A stretch of DNA of 64,000 bases from Welwitschia mirabilis. Its lineage: Eukaryota; Gnetophyta; Gnetopsida; Welwitschiales. The stretch spans positions 15,755,838 through 15,819,837 of the forward strand of contig JBOZIK010000001.1 of assembly GCA_051453625.1 (NCBI GenBank), given 5' to 3'. Position 1 is the first letter of the stretch. Each line of letters begins with the position of its first letter. Under the pieces are notes generated by a model that worked only from the letters and a program-made list of their open reading frames with translations, was not told the origin of the DNA and made no database searches. Positions 12,101 through 24,699 of the stretch are shown one piece after another. Both the position numbers and the translations under genes were made by a program.

Positions 12101-15100
12101 ATGTTCATATACTAAAATGAGCAAGATTTTGGTGTTATTAAGAAGAATGGGATGATAGTTATTTAGAAAGAGCACAAATCTTTCTTTCTCATAATTTTTT
12201 AGTTAGTTTTTATTTTTCTAGTGGTGGTTACTAATCCTATTTAGTGATACTCAAACTCATTCAGTTTTTCTTTTTTTTGTGTACTTGTTTATCTTTCTTT
12301 CTAGTGGTCAATATTGGTCATTTTTAATGATACTCAAGCTAGTCCTTTCTTAGTTTTCTTTAGTTTTTTCCCCTCAAACTTAATTTGTGTTGTAGGACTA
12401 ATAGTGTTTTAATATGTTGCAACCAAGAAGTGAAAGAACTAAAATTTAATTTACTTTGTATGACTTTTATTTGCTATATTTTTAATTTTGGTTTTAATTT
12501 TTTATGTAAGCTCACTATTATAAAAAACTATAAAAAAATCTTTAAATAAATTTATCATTTAGTTTTTATTAAGAGTGGTTTCATGTGTGTAACTATTTTT
12601 ATTAAATTTTTTTAAGACCTTATAACTTGAAAGCGTTTGCATAGTCACACTAGTGATACCTTTATTTTTTTGTAATAGTTCAAAACAGACTATAGCCATT
12701 GTGAATAGTAACCAGCATCATTGGCTTTTTTGCAAGTTTTGCACTCAAACTTTATGTATAACCTTTATTTAATCTCTTGAATACTTTATAATATCAAACC
12801 TCTTTTNNNNNNNNNNNNNNNNNNNNNNNNNNNNNNNNNNNNNNNNNNNNNNNNNNNNNNNNNNNNNNNNNNNNNNNNNNNNNNNNNNNNNNNNNNNNNN
12901 NNNNNNNNNNNNNNNNNNNNNNNNNNNNNNNNNNNNNNNNNNNNNNNNNNNNNNNNNNNNNNNNNNNNNNNNNNNNNNNNNNNNNNNNNNNNNNNNNNNN
13001 NNNNNNNNNNNNNNNNNNNNNNNNNNNNNNNNNNNNNNNNNNNNNNNNNNNNNNNNNNNNNNNNNNNNNNNNNNNNNNNNNNNNNNNNNNNNNNNNNNNN
13101 NNNNNNNNNNNNNNNNNNNNNNNNNNNNNNNNNNNNNNNNNNNNNNNNNNNNNNNNNNNNNNNNNNNNNNNNNNNNNNNNNNNNNNNNNNNNNNNNNNNN
13201 NNNNNNNNNNNNNNNNNNNNNNNNNNNNNNNNNNNNNNNNNNNNNNNNNNNNNNNNNNNNNNNNNNNNNNNNNNNNNNNNNNNNNNNNNNNNNNNNNNNN
13301 NNNNNNNNNNNNNNNNNNNNNNNNNNNNNNNNNAACCTTTATTTAATCTCTTGAATACTTTCTAATATCAGACCTCTTTTAAAATCTTAAAAATTATGAA
13401 AACATGATCCTATAATGAATTTCATATATTATTTTCTAAAACTTGATATGGGTTGAAAACATGATCCTTTTGGGAGATTATAAGAAACACCTTATAAACC
13501 TCACTATACCTATGGAATCTATGAAAATTCCTATGACATACTTAATCATATTTAACCTAAAATTCCAGAAGATTACATTCATTCCAAGCAAAACTTAGGG
13601 GACTAGACTACCTTCACTATAATTACAACAATCCTTCATTCTTCCTTTCATATTCATTTAACCAACACCCTTTACATATAAATCAAACTTCTTACCTTAA
13701 ATTTAAAAAATCTTATTTTTAATAAGAGTTTAATCCCACACCTTTCACCACACCTCATGATCCTTCATCATTTGATCCTTACCATCCATCTTCCTTTGTG
13801 TAATAACACCCTTCATCCATTCCCTTTGAGAAGATAGTAAAAACATTAATTAATACTCAAATCAAAATTAACTATAATAATGAAAGGATCTTAAAATAAC
13901 ACTCCTCTTTTTTAATCAATATTGAGTAAATTTTTCAATCCCACATCTAATTACTCTAATAAATAATCCAAATAGTGCTTAAATCATTGGAATTCTCAAC
14001 TAATAGAAAGAATACCTTTCTATAATCTAGGAATCTAAGAGTCCTCAAAACATTCAAAGGATTAAGGATATTAAAACCAATGATACTCAATCCACATCCA
14101 TTAGGAATGAGGAAAAGAACCAATGAGGAAATTCATGAGGATCTTAACTTTATAGACACACTAGTAAATGATAGATTATGTGCAAGTAGGTTATACTTTG
14201 GAGTAGGATTAAACTTGTTAGAGGATGAATAATCATCAAAAGAGGAATAACTATGTAATGAAGGCTATACCTTAGAGAGTCATATAATAAATGATGATCT
14301 ATTAAGTAAAATCAATAGAGACAACATTGAATTACAACCATCATTGCTTAAACAATTGCTTAATGAGGAATTTCATAGTAATCTTGATGAGAAAAAGAAC
14401 ATTAGCAAAGAAGCCATACATGATCCTTTCTATGATAAATCCTCCTCTTTTTATCAACAACTTCATGAGCCAATTATTTATCTTCATCTTTATCTATGAA
14501 GCAAGAAATAAGCCTTAACAAAAATTAAAACCCTTCCTTAGAATTGGAATCACCTATCAAAGACCTTAATTCATTTAATGAACATTTCTCTTGTTAAGTA
14601 ATTTCCAATTCTTCTTATTAAAATGATGTCTTGTAAGAGTTGTTGATTAAACATAAATAAGCTAAGAGAGGGACTACAACTGGTCTAAACACATAAATGT
14701 TTTTGCTTGTATGAAGGTTCTTTCAAATTTTATAGACTCTTGCATAAAAATCTACATGGATTCCCTTGCACTTCAAAATACTTCACAAAGTTTTGAATCA
14801 TTTGACCTTTATTTTCACAATCTTATGCATCTTAGAGAATTTTAACCTTTTAGGTTAGATTTTTCTTTTAGGATAAATTTTTATTTTAAGGTAGATTCCT
14901 TTTTTAAAAATAATAAAAACCTTAAAACATGTATGCTTGATGGTCTCTTTCACCTAAAACCTTACAAGTACTACCATCTTTACAATCATCGCCTTAAAAC
15001 TTTTCACTTAGAAATTCCCAAATTCTATCCCCTTAAGCTTTTTCATTCATCACTTTCATTTTGCAATAACCCAAACAAATCAATAAATCATCTACCCTAG

Positions 15101-16435
15101 CCATTTACCTATGACTTAAGACTTATAGACCCAGGTTAAATGGCTTTTTAATAAAAATCAATAATAATCAATCTCGTCATCACTTAATTAATAGTTACAA
15201 TTAAATTCACTTATGGGTTTCTAAGGAATAATTATGCTTATTTTAAGTTTGATCATTAAAGGTGTGTTTGATGAAGGTCTCCTATTTTAGTAAATCATGG
15301 CTAAAAAAGGTGGGAACTCCCTTTGTACTATGTTACTTATATCTAAAGCTTTTAATGGGGACAAGGCTTATCTTAATAAGGCTGATGAGCCAATGACCCC
15401 TCTAAATGTGCATAAAAAAATGAATAGGGAAAGAATAATAAAAGAAAAATAATATCTCTTCTCCAAATGCACATCTGATTAATTGCTTAATTAGATTTAG
15501 TTAATTACATCAGGTCTATGAACACTCACTGGCAATGTAACTCCAGTGATCTAATTATAACATAATCTACATTGGGGCTATAAACACTGGCCATCAATGT
15601 AGCACTAATTTCTTTATAAAACAATATGCTTAACTTTGTTGGAAGTAAATATCATAACACTAGATGTTAATGTGATTCATAGGCTTAAACTAAGGACATA
15701 TACACTAGTAGAAATAGAAAACAAAGGAAAGAAAAAGGTGGGAATTATAGGATTTTTTATCTATTGTCTTTTAACCTTTATACTTAAGATTTGATATAAT
15801 TTTTTGAATTCCTATAAGTTACTTGATTGATACTATGCTTAGTAATATTGAAATTCACTAAAACATACAAAAACATAATAAAAGTCATTAACTTAAATAG
15901 GTTTACTCATTTATTCATTAGTTTATGATTAAGTCCTTTGAGACATTTTCATTTTTCATTTTTCATCCCCCATTTCACTTCATTCCCATTTTATGAGAAA
16001 TAAAACATAAGGCATAAACCACTTTGACTTAGAATTTTTAGAAAGAAATAAAATGATCATTTTATATTAGTTAGTTTTTTTATTTTCATAACTTAGAGCT
16101 TAGTTGCATCACTTTGCATTGATTTTAATAAAAAGACTCATCAAGATCCTTCTAAGGCTATTTTATCAAAATTATTTAAATACTTTCTATCATAACACTT
16201 TGAGAACAAAGTTCAGTTTTAATTAGGATGTACAACATCCAAGTTTTACATTGTCTTTTTACTAAATTTTTAATTTTAATGCCTTAGTTTCAAATTTTGG
16301 TCGTAAGTTTTTCAAAGATATATAATTTTTCATACTTTAGTGTTTTACTTTAAATAATTTTACCAGAACTAATCATTTCAGTGTCAAGTTTTTGCTAAGA
16401 GTCTAGCAAAATTCTAGTTAGTAGATATGGTAATA
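12101..16435. other. Interior of the decayed LTR element, no readable domains
   Basis: No gag, protease, RT or integrase motif was recognised on either strand, so this may be a non-autonomous (LARD-like) element or one too decayed to read. A small tandem duplication occurs at about 12,215-12,350 (tttctagtggt...gatactcaa twice). A 527-N gap lies at 12,807-13,333. Around 14,100-14,500 there is a purine-rich, faintly coding-like stretch (gaggaa, gatgaa) with no assignable product. Confidence 0.5.
12807..13333. other. Assembly gap (527 N) with shared flanks
   Basis: The 47 bases before the gap (12,760-12,806) and after it (13,334-13,380) match except for two positions, so the estimated gap size is doubtful. 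Confidence 0.95.
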
Positions 16436-17165
16436 TGTAAAAATTAACATTTATATCAAGTGTATTAGGCTAATTTATTATAAATGAAGACATTAATTTA
16501 ATTATTTAGATCATAAAAAATATCTTCTATTATTTTTCAAATAAAACTTAATTTTATACTTTTCTCTATAGTAATTGTAGATATTTAGCCACATTTTAGA
16601 ATACATGATGGAAGATGGACACAATCTGCATAAAAGAATCATGGCAATGGAGACATAAAGTGGTGACACATAGCAGTAGCATTAGAAGACATGTGGTAGA
16701 GGCATGTGGAGGTGGCATTAGAGACATGTGGTAATAGCACCAGTTGATAGAAGGATCCAACTCCAAAGGCCACATGTTGAACTGATTATAACAAAGATTT
16801 TACCTAATACTATATGATGATCTTGACCAACCGCTACAAAACAACTACACCAAATGCTAAATGATGAGGATTTTACTTAATGCTAGAGAATAAAATATTA
16901 TCTACCTAATGCTATAATACAACCTTGCTACAGGGTAGAATCTTATTTACTAAATACTAAATAATAAGGATTCTACCTAATGCTATGATCCAAAAGCTCT
17001 TAACCACCTCAACCCTATCCTATCCTATAAAATGGCCTTTAATCCTGATTTGTAAACATCCTTCATTGTGGGTAAAGCATAGAACCTTTATAGCATTAAG
17101 TCATGATGGCCTTTTGGGTGATTATTTGAGGGATGAGCTTGTTTTCAAGGATAGATTAAGCAGTA
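16436..17165 (+). mobile_element. Right LTR (truncated) of the decayed LTR retrotransposon
   Basis: It matches 10,694-11,540 from the tgtaaaaatt start through the internal repeats and the TATA-like block. Similarity stops near 17,165, so the downstream (U5-like) third seen after the left LTR is missing. No convincing target-site duplication could be paired. Confidence 0.7.
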
Positions 17166-17751
17166 TGTGATAAAAAATAATGCATTAAATAATGTACAGC
17201 ATGAATTGAAAGAACAAGTATGTTTTAATACACAAAGTAAAAAAACTATAACTTTTCATGGTGAGATATTTTTTTAAGTTAAATGAATAAAGAAATAAAT
17301 ATTCTATAAATCAAGTACTTCTACAAATATTAAGAAGAATAAAACTCATTATAGAATAAACTCTTCTTTTTCATTTTTCTTTGTTTATAGATAAGAACGC
17401 ATCTACTTAATCATAAGCTCATTAGTTTCAATCTTTATCAAATCCGCCAACACATAATACAAGAAAGAAGATGTTATAGTAGAATGTAAAACACTTAAGT
17501 TTCATCCATGAATAAATAAAATAAATATGTTGAATTTCATATATGTAAATACTTTATTATTATTTCATACCTTCTTTTAATCATGTGAATTAGATGCTTT
17601 CACATAAATAGAGTTATTTGATTTAAACATATGGGTAGATTCTATTTTATTAATTTCTTTTCTTTTGAAAAAGAGACATTTCATAAATGAATAATTATTA
17701 TCATTATTATTATTATCTTATTTAATTAAAAATGCTAGAAATATAATCCAA
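17166..17751. other. AT-rich stretch with a small ATT microsatellite
   Basis: Nothing coding was recognised. At about 17,692-17,716 there is a run of tta/att triplets. Confidence 0.5.
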
Positions 17752-17942
17752 GATGGATTACCCTTGTGGTAAGATCAAGGGACATACAAATCTAGGATCC
17801 AGGATTCAAATCCTTATGAAGGTAGGGGGATTAATAAATGGTTGTACCTTGGTATCTGGCATCATTAGTTTGCATAAGCCCTACTTTCATGGGGCTTTAT
17901 GTAACACATACTATCTACTTGGAGTTACCTTTAAGGGATGGA
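17752..17942 (+). mobile_element. tRNA-derived SINE-like sequence
   Basis: A tRNA-type internal promoter can be seen: a box A-like gtggtaagatcaagg at 17,766-17,780, and a box B-like aggattcaaatcct at 17,801-17,814, one or two changes from the ggttcgaatcc consensus. The spacing suits a Pol III promoter. The sequence is too diverged from any tRNA to be a tRNA gene and is followed by an unrelated body of about 130 bases. No clear target duplication or poly(A)/T tail was found. Confidence 0.4.
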
Positions 17943-17949
17943 AATAGAA

Positions 17950-18546
17950 TTATAAACAAGTACTAAAAATTAAAGTTAATTACTTAAAAGGTTTTACAAG
18001 AATTTATAATTCAAAATTAAGTATTATGTATGCCTTCAATATTACTTTTAATAAAAATATAAAGACATTTTTGCTTAAAAAACTTAATAATAGTTGCATA
18101 AATCCTCTAATTAAACATTAAATATAAAAAAGTAGCATCTAATTCATTAAGATATTAACATGTCTAATATTTGAGTGATTGAAATTTTATAAGATCTAGA
18201 ATAAAATAATGTGCTTAGCATTTTGTACCTAAACAAGCAATTTTTAATCTACACTTTTAAAAAAACTATTATATTCAGACATTTTTTATTCTTATTATTA
18301 AATGTATCAAAGTTAATGATAAAATAATAGAAAAATGATTAGATAATGTAAATTTTGATAGACATGAGAAGGCAAATGCTTATTTTATAATGAAATCAAG
18401 GATATCTAAAATCTATATAAGTGGCTCATAATGCGTAACATTTTTCTCACATGGTACTTTATATAATCCGAATATTATTCGTAACTAATTTGAAAGATAC
18501 ATCAGGAAAAATGAACTCTTCCTTAAAATGTAGTTAATTACCTAAC
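17950..18546 (-). pseudogene. LINE fragment, continuation of the endonuclease region
   Basis: This lies on the far side of the gypsy insertion from the LINE endonuclease remnant at 28,496-28,990. On the minus strand a block reading LSNHFSIIL, near 18,310-18,340, resembles the SDHCPILL motif that closes plant LINE endonuclease domains. The rest is unreadable. The assignment depends on the perfect CTAAC duplication, which says that 18,546 and 28,491 were adjacent before the gypsy insertion. No LINE reverse transcriptase was found further left. Confidence 0.5.
18542..18546. repeat. Target-site duplication of the gypsy element (left)
   Basis: The five bases ctaac lie directly left of the LTR at 18,547 and are repeated exactly at 28,491-28,495 directly right of the other LTR. 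Confidence 0.9.
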
Positions 18547-18962
18547 TATAATATTCTAATTTATTATTTTAAGCTCATTTCATTATAAATAGAAACATTT
18601 AAATATTATGCTAGAATCAATAAGAATAATAAGGAATAATTTTAGAAAAGGTGGGTTTTATTATTGATAGCATCAAATTACATTTCTTATCATTAGTCAA
18701 CAGTTGTAGATTAGTGGTCAAAGGTAAAGATGTAAACTATGACTTGAGCCCCTCTCCTAAGACTGTTGGGGATCAGCTAAGGTTGGCGTTAGTTACATCT
18801 ACCTAGTTTATTTATCCTCACCTAATGCCATAGGCTTAAATAGCATTATGAAATGACAAAATTTTACATATTTGAGTTACACCTATTTACAACAGCTTGC
18901 TAATCATGCTTGTTTAGTGTCTTAACATACTTCTTTACAAATAGTGAATTTGGAACATTACA
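18547..18962 (-). repeat. 3' LTR of the gypsy element
   Basis: 416 bp matching 28,074-28,490 throughout. On the minus strand it begins TGTAATGTTCC (complement of 18,952-18,962). The far end has decayed to tataatattc. The minus-strand sequence just before it, AAGGTGGAGGGAA, is the polypurine tract expected next to a 3' LTR. Confidence 0.92.
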
Positions 18963-18969
18963 TTCCCTC

Positions 18970-20300
18970 CACCTTAAGCATTGTATTCATCCTTGATCAC
19001 GGTTCCTCCTGTTATCATACCATCTGTGTAGGCATGCTCATCCAGATTATTTTTTATATTATCTACAAAACATAAGAAAAGGAAAACATTATATACTAAG
19101 GAATACACTAAAAGATAAGAAAGTAATATATCATGTTTTATTAAAAAGTTTGGGGAAGGTCTCTTGCATATACTTCTTATTTTTCTAAGTTTGTTGATTA
19201 CAATTGGTCCATTAGATGAGTATTTCCTTTACATTTTTATTTTTCAATTACTCACTTTTGGTATCTAAGACTTTTTTAGATTAAACAACAAAGGTCAGGT
19301 TAGGTCTAAATATAATATGTTGTCAATTCAGGGTGTAGTCTTGGTTTTTATACTTATAGTAAGGTTTTAGCATGCTTACATGAAAAAACGGGTGAACCGA
19401 AGACATTTGCAAAGGTATTTCTAATTTATAGGTTAGGTCCCCTATTCTTTTGATAATCTTGAATGGACTATAATACTAAGGGGTTATCTTGCTATACTTC
19501 TCTCTTTTTAAAGAGTTTCTTTCTAGCTTGACCTTTAGAAGTACTTTTCGACTTGGAATATATGGGTTTGATATTTCTAATCATAATATTTCTTATAATA
19601 GTCCTAAGTAGCTTGCAAATATCTCTTTACTTTGTTAATCATTTCTTTCATGAATATTCACTTGGATGGTATAGCTCTTTCTGGTTTTTCTAAAGAGTCA
19701 AACCATGTGACATAGGTGGAGTAGTTCTTGCAATACATTGCTTCAAATGATAAACATTAAATTGAGATCTGAAAGGTCTAATTATAGGTGAACTCGGCTA
19801 GATGTAGATATCTCTCCCTCTCTTTATGCATTTTAGTCAAATAGCATCATAGGGTATCTTCTAGAATATGGTTTATCCTTTTTATTTGACCATCTATTTC
19901 TGGGTAATGTTCTATACTAAAACTATGTTTAGTTTCCAAATGATAAAAGAAAATCTACTAGAATTCGAATAGAAATTTAGGATCTTGATCAAATACAATA
20001 ACTTAGAGTGCTCCATGAATATTGGAGATTTTGTACATAAATCTTAAGGCTAATTCTTTGGCTATATTTGAGATTTGTAATGTAATGAAATGAGCCATCT
20101 TGATTAATCTGTATATATAAACAAAAGTTACATCATGTTCTCTATTAGTGAAAGGTAACATTGTGATGAAATCCATAGAGATTTTTTCCCATCTTCACTT
20201 TGATACCCCTAATGGTTAAAGGAGTCTAGTGAGTATTCATTGATCCATCTTGATTTACTATAACATGGGGTAATTACAGATGTATTCCTTCAATTATATC
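18970..20300 (-). pseudogene. Gypsy integrase and C-terminal region remnant
   Basis: The minus strand gives KISMDFITMLPFTNREHD near 20,130-20,190, followed by RLIKMAHFI and an IHGAL block: the family's MDFV..LP, DRL.K.AHFI and LHG.P segments. The first catalytic Asp has become Tyr (VYIYRL where relatives have VDRL), a change from GAC to TAC. Stops occur throughout. The C-terminal 1 kb before the LTR is too decayed to show a chromodomain. Confidence 0.85.
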
Positions 20301-21130
20301 TTCATTCTAGAGTAAAATCTTTCTTAATTGGTGGTAATTTTTGATAAATCCAAGGTGTCCTACATAAGGAACTTCATGTAGTTTTAGATATAAATTTTCT
20401 TCTTCATGAGCCTTATAGAATATGTCCTTGAAGTATGGATCCTCAGTTATAGATGTTTTAAGGAAAATTAATAGATCTGATGTAACAGTGGTGGCTAGCA
20501 TACACCACATTCTACTCAAGACATCTGCAACTTTGTTCTCCTTTCCTAGGATGTACAGTAGTTTGAATTCATATTGTGCAAGTAATTCATCCCATATTCT
20601 CTATCACATGTTTAGAAAAGGCTATTTTTGGAGATATTTCAAGCTCTTATGATTTGTTTTAAGAAAAAATTCTCCTTCCAATACATAATGTCTTCAAACA
20701 TTTAGTGCATGTACTGTGGTTAGCACTTCGGTGTCATGGATGAGATAGTTATTCTGATGTTGATTTAGTTTTTGTGATTTGTAGGTAATCCCTTGATCTT
20801 CTTGACTTAGTATGACTCTTATACCTTAAGTAAAAGCATTGATGGTAACTGTGAATAGTTTTTTCATATTTGCAATTTTGAGAATAGGCATAGTTGTAAG
20901 CAATAGCTTTAGCCTAAGAAATGCCATTTGCATTTATCATCAAAGTTGAATNNNNNNNNNNNNNNNNNNNNNNNNNNNNNNNNNNNNNNNNNNNNNNNNN
21001 NNNNNNNNNNNNNNNNNNNNNNNNNNNNNNNNNNNNNNNNNNNNNNNNNNNATTTGCATTTATCATCAAAGTTGAATGTAGATGTTGATTTGGCTAAATC
21101 TATTAGTGGTACTATAAGTTGAGAGAATCA
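20301..21130 (-). pseudogene. Gypsy RNase H and integrase zinc-binding remnant
   Basis: A 70-codon open stretch at 20,307-20,519 reads EVPYVGHLGFIKNYHQLRKI, the H2C2 zinc-binding block (PLAGHSGF..TY family pattern) at the integrase N-terminus. Upstream lies an RNase H-like region, split by the 100-N gap at 20,952-21,051. Confidence 0.8.
20952..21051. other. Assembly gap (100 N) with identical flanks
   Basis: The 26 bases left (20,926-20,951) and right (21,052-21,077) of the gap are identical. Confidence 0.97.
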
Positions 21131-21950
21131 TGGCATGAATTTATAATAGAAGCTAGCTAGCCCTAGGAAGCTTACTTGTGTAACATCTCTTAGTTCTGGC
21201 CATTCCCATATGGCCTATACTTTGACTAGATTAGTTGCAATATCTTTATTAGAAATGACATGCCCTAGGTAACTAATTTCTGTTTAGGAAAAGTCACATT
21301 TGCTTAATTTGACTTTAAAGTCATGTCTAGTAAAGATCTATAAAGTATTTTTTAGGTGTGTAACATGATTATCTTGTCTTTTGGAGTACACCAAAATATC
21401 ATCTAAAAGCACAACTATAAACTTTCTATGTAAGGCTTAAAAATATCATTCATTAAACTCATGAAAGTAACAGAAGCATTTGTCAATTTGAAGGGCATTA
21501 CTATGAATTCATATTGGCCATATTTTATTCTAAAATTGGTTTTCTATATGTCTTCTTCTTTGATGTGGATTTGATGATATCCAATTTTTAAGTTAATCAT
21601 AGAAAAGAATTTGGCTCCTTGCAGTTGATTCAATACAATAAATCATCAATTCTTGGTCAAAGGTACCTATTCTGAATGGTTACGTTTTTTAACTATTTAT
21701 AGTCATTACAGAGCCATAAAATAGTATTGGGACTCCTTAAGATAACATACTAGGATGGATCTTTCCTTCCAAAAGTAGTTATTTATTTGTAGTTCTGATT
21801 CCCTTAGTTCTATTATTGAAAATTAGTAGGGATCTCATGCTATTGGTTGTGCTCTAGGGATTAGATCGATTTCATGCTATACTTTCCTATTCGGTGGTAA
21901 TAACTTATAATCTTCAAACACATTAGAAAATTCTTATAGTTATACTAATA
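21131..21950 (-). pseudogene. Gypsy reverse transcriptase remnant
   Basis: Around 21,250-21,440 the minus strand reads [19 protein letters not shown], with the paired aspartates of the polymerase site intact in the LLDDIL context, then SKCDFS-stop-TEISYLGHVISNKDIAT, matching the EYLGHIIS..G family block. Stops and frame changes elsewhere make it inactive. Confidence 0.9.
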
Positions 21951-22559
21951 CTATGGATTATCTTTATAGCTTTTTGCCAAAATCAAGGCAAGGAAGAGTT
22001 GTTTTCTTTTAACAGCTTTTGAAAACTACTTATGTGAGTTTAGGGATATCCTTGTATTCCCTCCATCCTCCTTTAAGATTCATTCTCTAAATGAAGTTAT
22101 GATCAATAGAGTACCTTGATGAAAATTAATCTAAACATTGTATATAATTAAACGAGGAATTCATAAAATGGTATGATCTTCTCCAATGTGAAAAATATAA
22201 AACTTATTCCTAAAGTTTAAGTCATGAAGGGTATAGTCTATGAGGGCACAATTCCATCCTGTGTTAAAAAACTACCTTCTATAACTCTTACTATGGATTT
22301 TTATTCCTTGAAAGGAGGGATGTTTAATTTACAGAATAGTGTTGAGGAGATAAAATTATGAAAGACATCACTATAGACTAAGAAACAAACAAAGGAAGAT
22401 GAAATGTGACCATGGAGTCTTAAAATAAAATACTAGTTATGAGTCACACTTATTTGAATAGTGGCATACAATCTTTTTCATGGTGGATCTGGATTCTATG
22501 AAGCTTAAGATTAGTTGCTATAAGGAATTATGATTGTTGAGGCTCTAGAGGAGTAATAT

Positions 22560-23500
22560 CTCATAATGTACCCCTTCTTGTGGCAATTGTGGCAAGTGAG
22601 GTTGATTCTGAATGTATCTTATGCTAGTAGTATATTTGACAGATTAGATCTATTGTCTTAGGAGTTATGTTGTTGGTCCATCAAGTAACTTATTCTTGAA
22701 GATAATGTCTTATTTTGTAGTAGACATATTCAGTTGATTTGATTTCTAAAGAATAGAGTATGCTTCTAAGTTTTGGTGGTAGGGTTTTAATGAAATTATT
22801 CATCAACAGCTTTTCTATGACTTTCTTCTAGTATTTCATAAGGCACTAGAATTCAGACCAGTATTCATCTAGTGGATGTTTTCCCAAGCGGAGGCATTAG
22901 AATTCCATAATTTGATCTTTGATGCATTTCTTGTTGAGTTCCTCCACAAAGGTATCCTAAGGTACTCATTGAGGATGTTTGTATTGGTATTAATACCACC
23001 ATTCTTGTACATTTTCTATTAGAAAGGTAGCGAAGGATGTGCATCATCATTCTAGTAGGACATTTCAGAGGTCAAAATAATTTTTGATCTATCGAATCCA
23101 TAAAATATCTTCTTTACTTATTACTACTTTACCTTTGTATGTTTTGAGGTATATCATTTTTTTAATTTACTCCCCTTTTCATTGTCTTGTGTTAAAATTG
23201 TTTACTCGATTGGCTAGAAAGGCTNNNNNNNNNNNNNNNNNNNNNNNNNNNNNNNNNNNNNNNNNNNNNNNNNNNNNNNNNNNNNNNNNNNNNNNNNNNN
23301 NNNNNNNNNNNNNNNNNNNNNNAGATGCCCTAGGATTCTATTCAGTGGATCTTTATTTCAGGAGAGAGAGTATGTTATCGATCTTACTAGCAAGGAGTTC
23401 ATTTTATGAATGAATGTAACATAGTTAGGTCTCTATTTCATCCATTCACTCTATGTTCCATGATGTGTGAGTGGGTTCAACATCCTCCTGAACTCATATG
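22560..23500 (-). pseudogene. Gypsy gag with decayed zinc knuckle
   Basis: Near 22,572-22,613 the minus strand reads TCHNCHKKGYIMRYY. In the retroviral knuckle pattern C-x2-C-x4-H-x4-C, the His and last Cys positions are both Tyr, explained by single C-to-T or G-to-A changes (CAC to TAC, TGT to TAT). Upstream codons to about 23,500 are gag-like by position only and include a 98-N gap at 23,225-23,322. The protease region (about 21,950-22,450) between gag and RT is not readable. Confidence 0.7.
23225..23322. other. Assembly gap (98 N)
   Basis: 98 N in the gypsy gag region; the immediate flanks do not visibly overlap. Confidence 0.99.
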
Positions 23501-23639
23501 TGTCTTCTTTTTTGCTCTTCTTCTTAAAATAGTACACTCTTTTTATGGTAAGCATTATGTTCTTTTATAGTGCTACTATAATAGTTAACTATCTATAAGT
23601 AAATAATGGTTAAAAAAAATAGTTAGACAAATAGTTTAG

Positions 23640-24660
23640 TGGTTATCATAACATCCCTTAATGACATAGGTCCCATTGGTGGTAACTATCAAAGAGGTGG
23701 ATCATTAGGTACTCCAAATGTGACATTAGATGATACACAAGTGTCAAGGTCAAACTGCAATATTGGATGTACAAGTACAACATTAAGGTTTTTATATGAA
23801 GCAATGCAAATTATGTGGTAAACATTAGAGTTGAATGGGAGGTTTTGGGACCTTCTGAGAAAAAAGTGTGATGTTAGGTACCCAAGTGCAATGTTAGACA
23901 TCCAAGTATGATGTCAGAGAGCTCTGTCATGTGAAAACTGAGGTACACTAAGCTATGCCTGAGGCAAGCAAAAGATGCAAGGAGTCTGTGAAGGTAAGTG
24001 TGATGTTAGGCACTCAAGTATGACATTAGATATCTAAGTGTAAATTAAACACCTAAGTGTAATATTAGACCTTTTTCTAAGAGTAATTTTGAAGTAAAAC
24101 ACAAAGTGTTGGGGCTTTGTAGAAGGTGTCAGAGTATTACAAACTTAACTATGATGTCAGAAACTCAAGTGTGGTCTCAGGCACCCAAGTGCAACATCAA
24201 AGTCTTCATCATGGTATCGACTGAAGTAGAATGAGTGATGCCTAAGCTAATGAAAGGTGTTGAGAATAAGCAAGAATTGCTAGGATCTTGTCAGTGAAAA
24301 GTACAACATCAAGCATTTAGGTGTAACATCAGGCATCCAAGTGTGACATCAAAGCTTCATTGCAGAGCAAGCTAAAAGAGTGCAGTTGATGCCGATGTTA
24401 GGTAGGAACCATTGGAGGCAAATGAAAGGCAAGTGCGATGTTGTGTACTTAAGTGTGACAATATTGGGTACCTAAGTATAAGGACGGATCCTCCTTGCGG
24501 TATAATTTTAAGTGAAATCATAACATAATGGATTAGATTGAATGCATTAAAATATTATAGCACTAAGTAAAATGTTAGGCACATAAGTGTGACATAAGAA
24601 CTCAAGTGCAACATTAGCTTTCTAGGTGTAATGTTGGCACTCTAGGGCATGACATTGTCA
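23640..24660. repeat. Degenerate short tandem repeat array, about 1 kb
   Basis: About 25 or more imperfect copies of a unit of roughly 18-22 bases, such as aagtgtgatgttaggcacc, or caagtgtgacattag in reduced form, are spread over this kilobase with spacers. The variable positions are largely TG/CA against what would be CG, so the ancestral unit was probably CpG-rich (of the cgacgtc type) and has decayed. It lies upstream of gag inside the gypsy element. No protein can be assigned. Confidence 0.7.
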
Positions 24661-24699
24661 TGGGATCTAGTACTATCATTTAACTACAGTTTTCTTCCT

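Noticed and set aside
17801-17814. A tRNA gene at the box B-like sequence
   Set aside because: No acceptor stem, anticodon arm or discriminator could be folded; only the internal promoter pattern is present.
18700-18780. tRNA-like box A/box B pattern inside the gypsy LTRs (also 28,225-28,290)
   Set aside because: The sequence is part of both LTR copies and the spacing is poor; it is LTR sequence, not a SINE.
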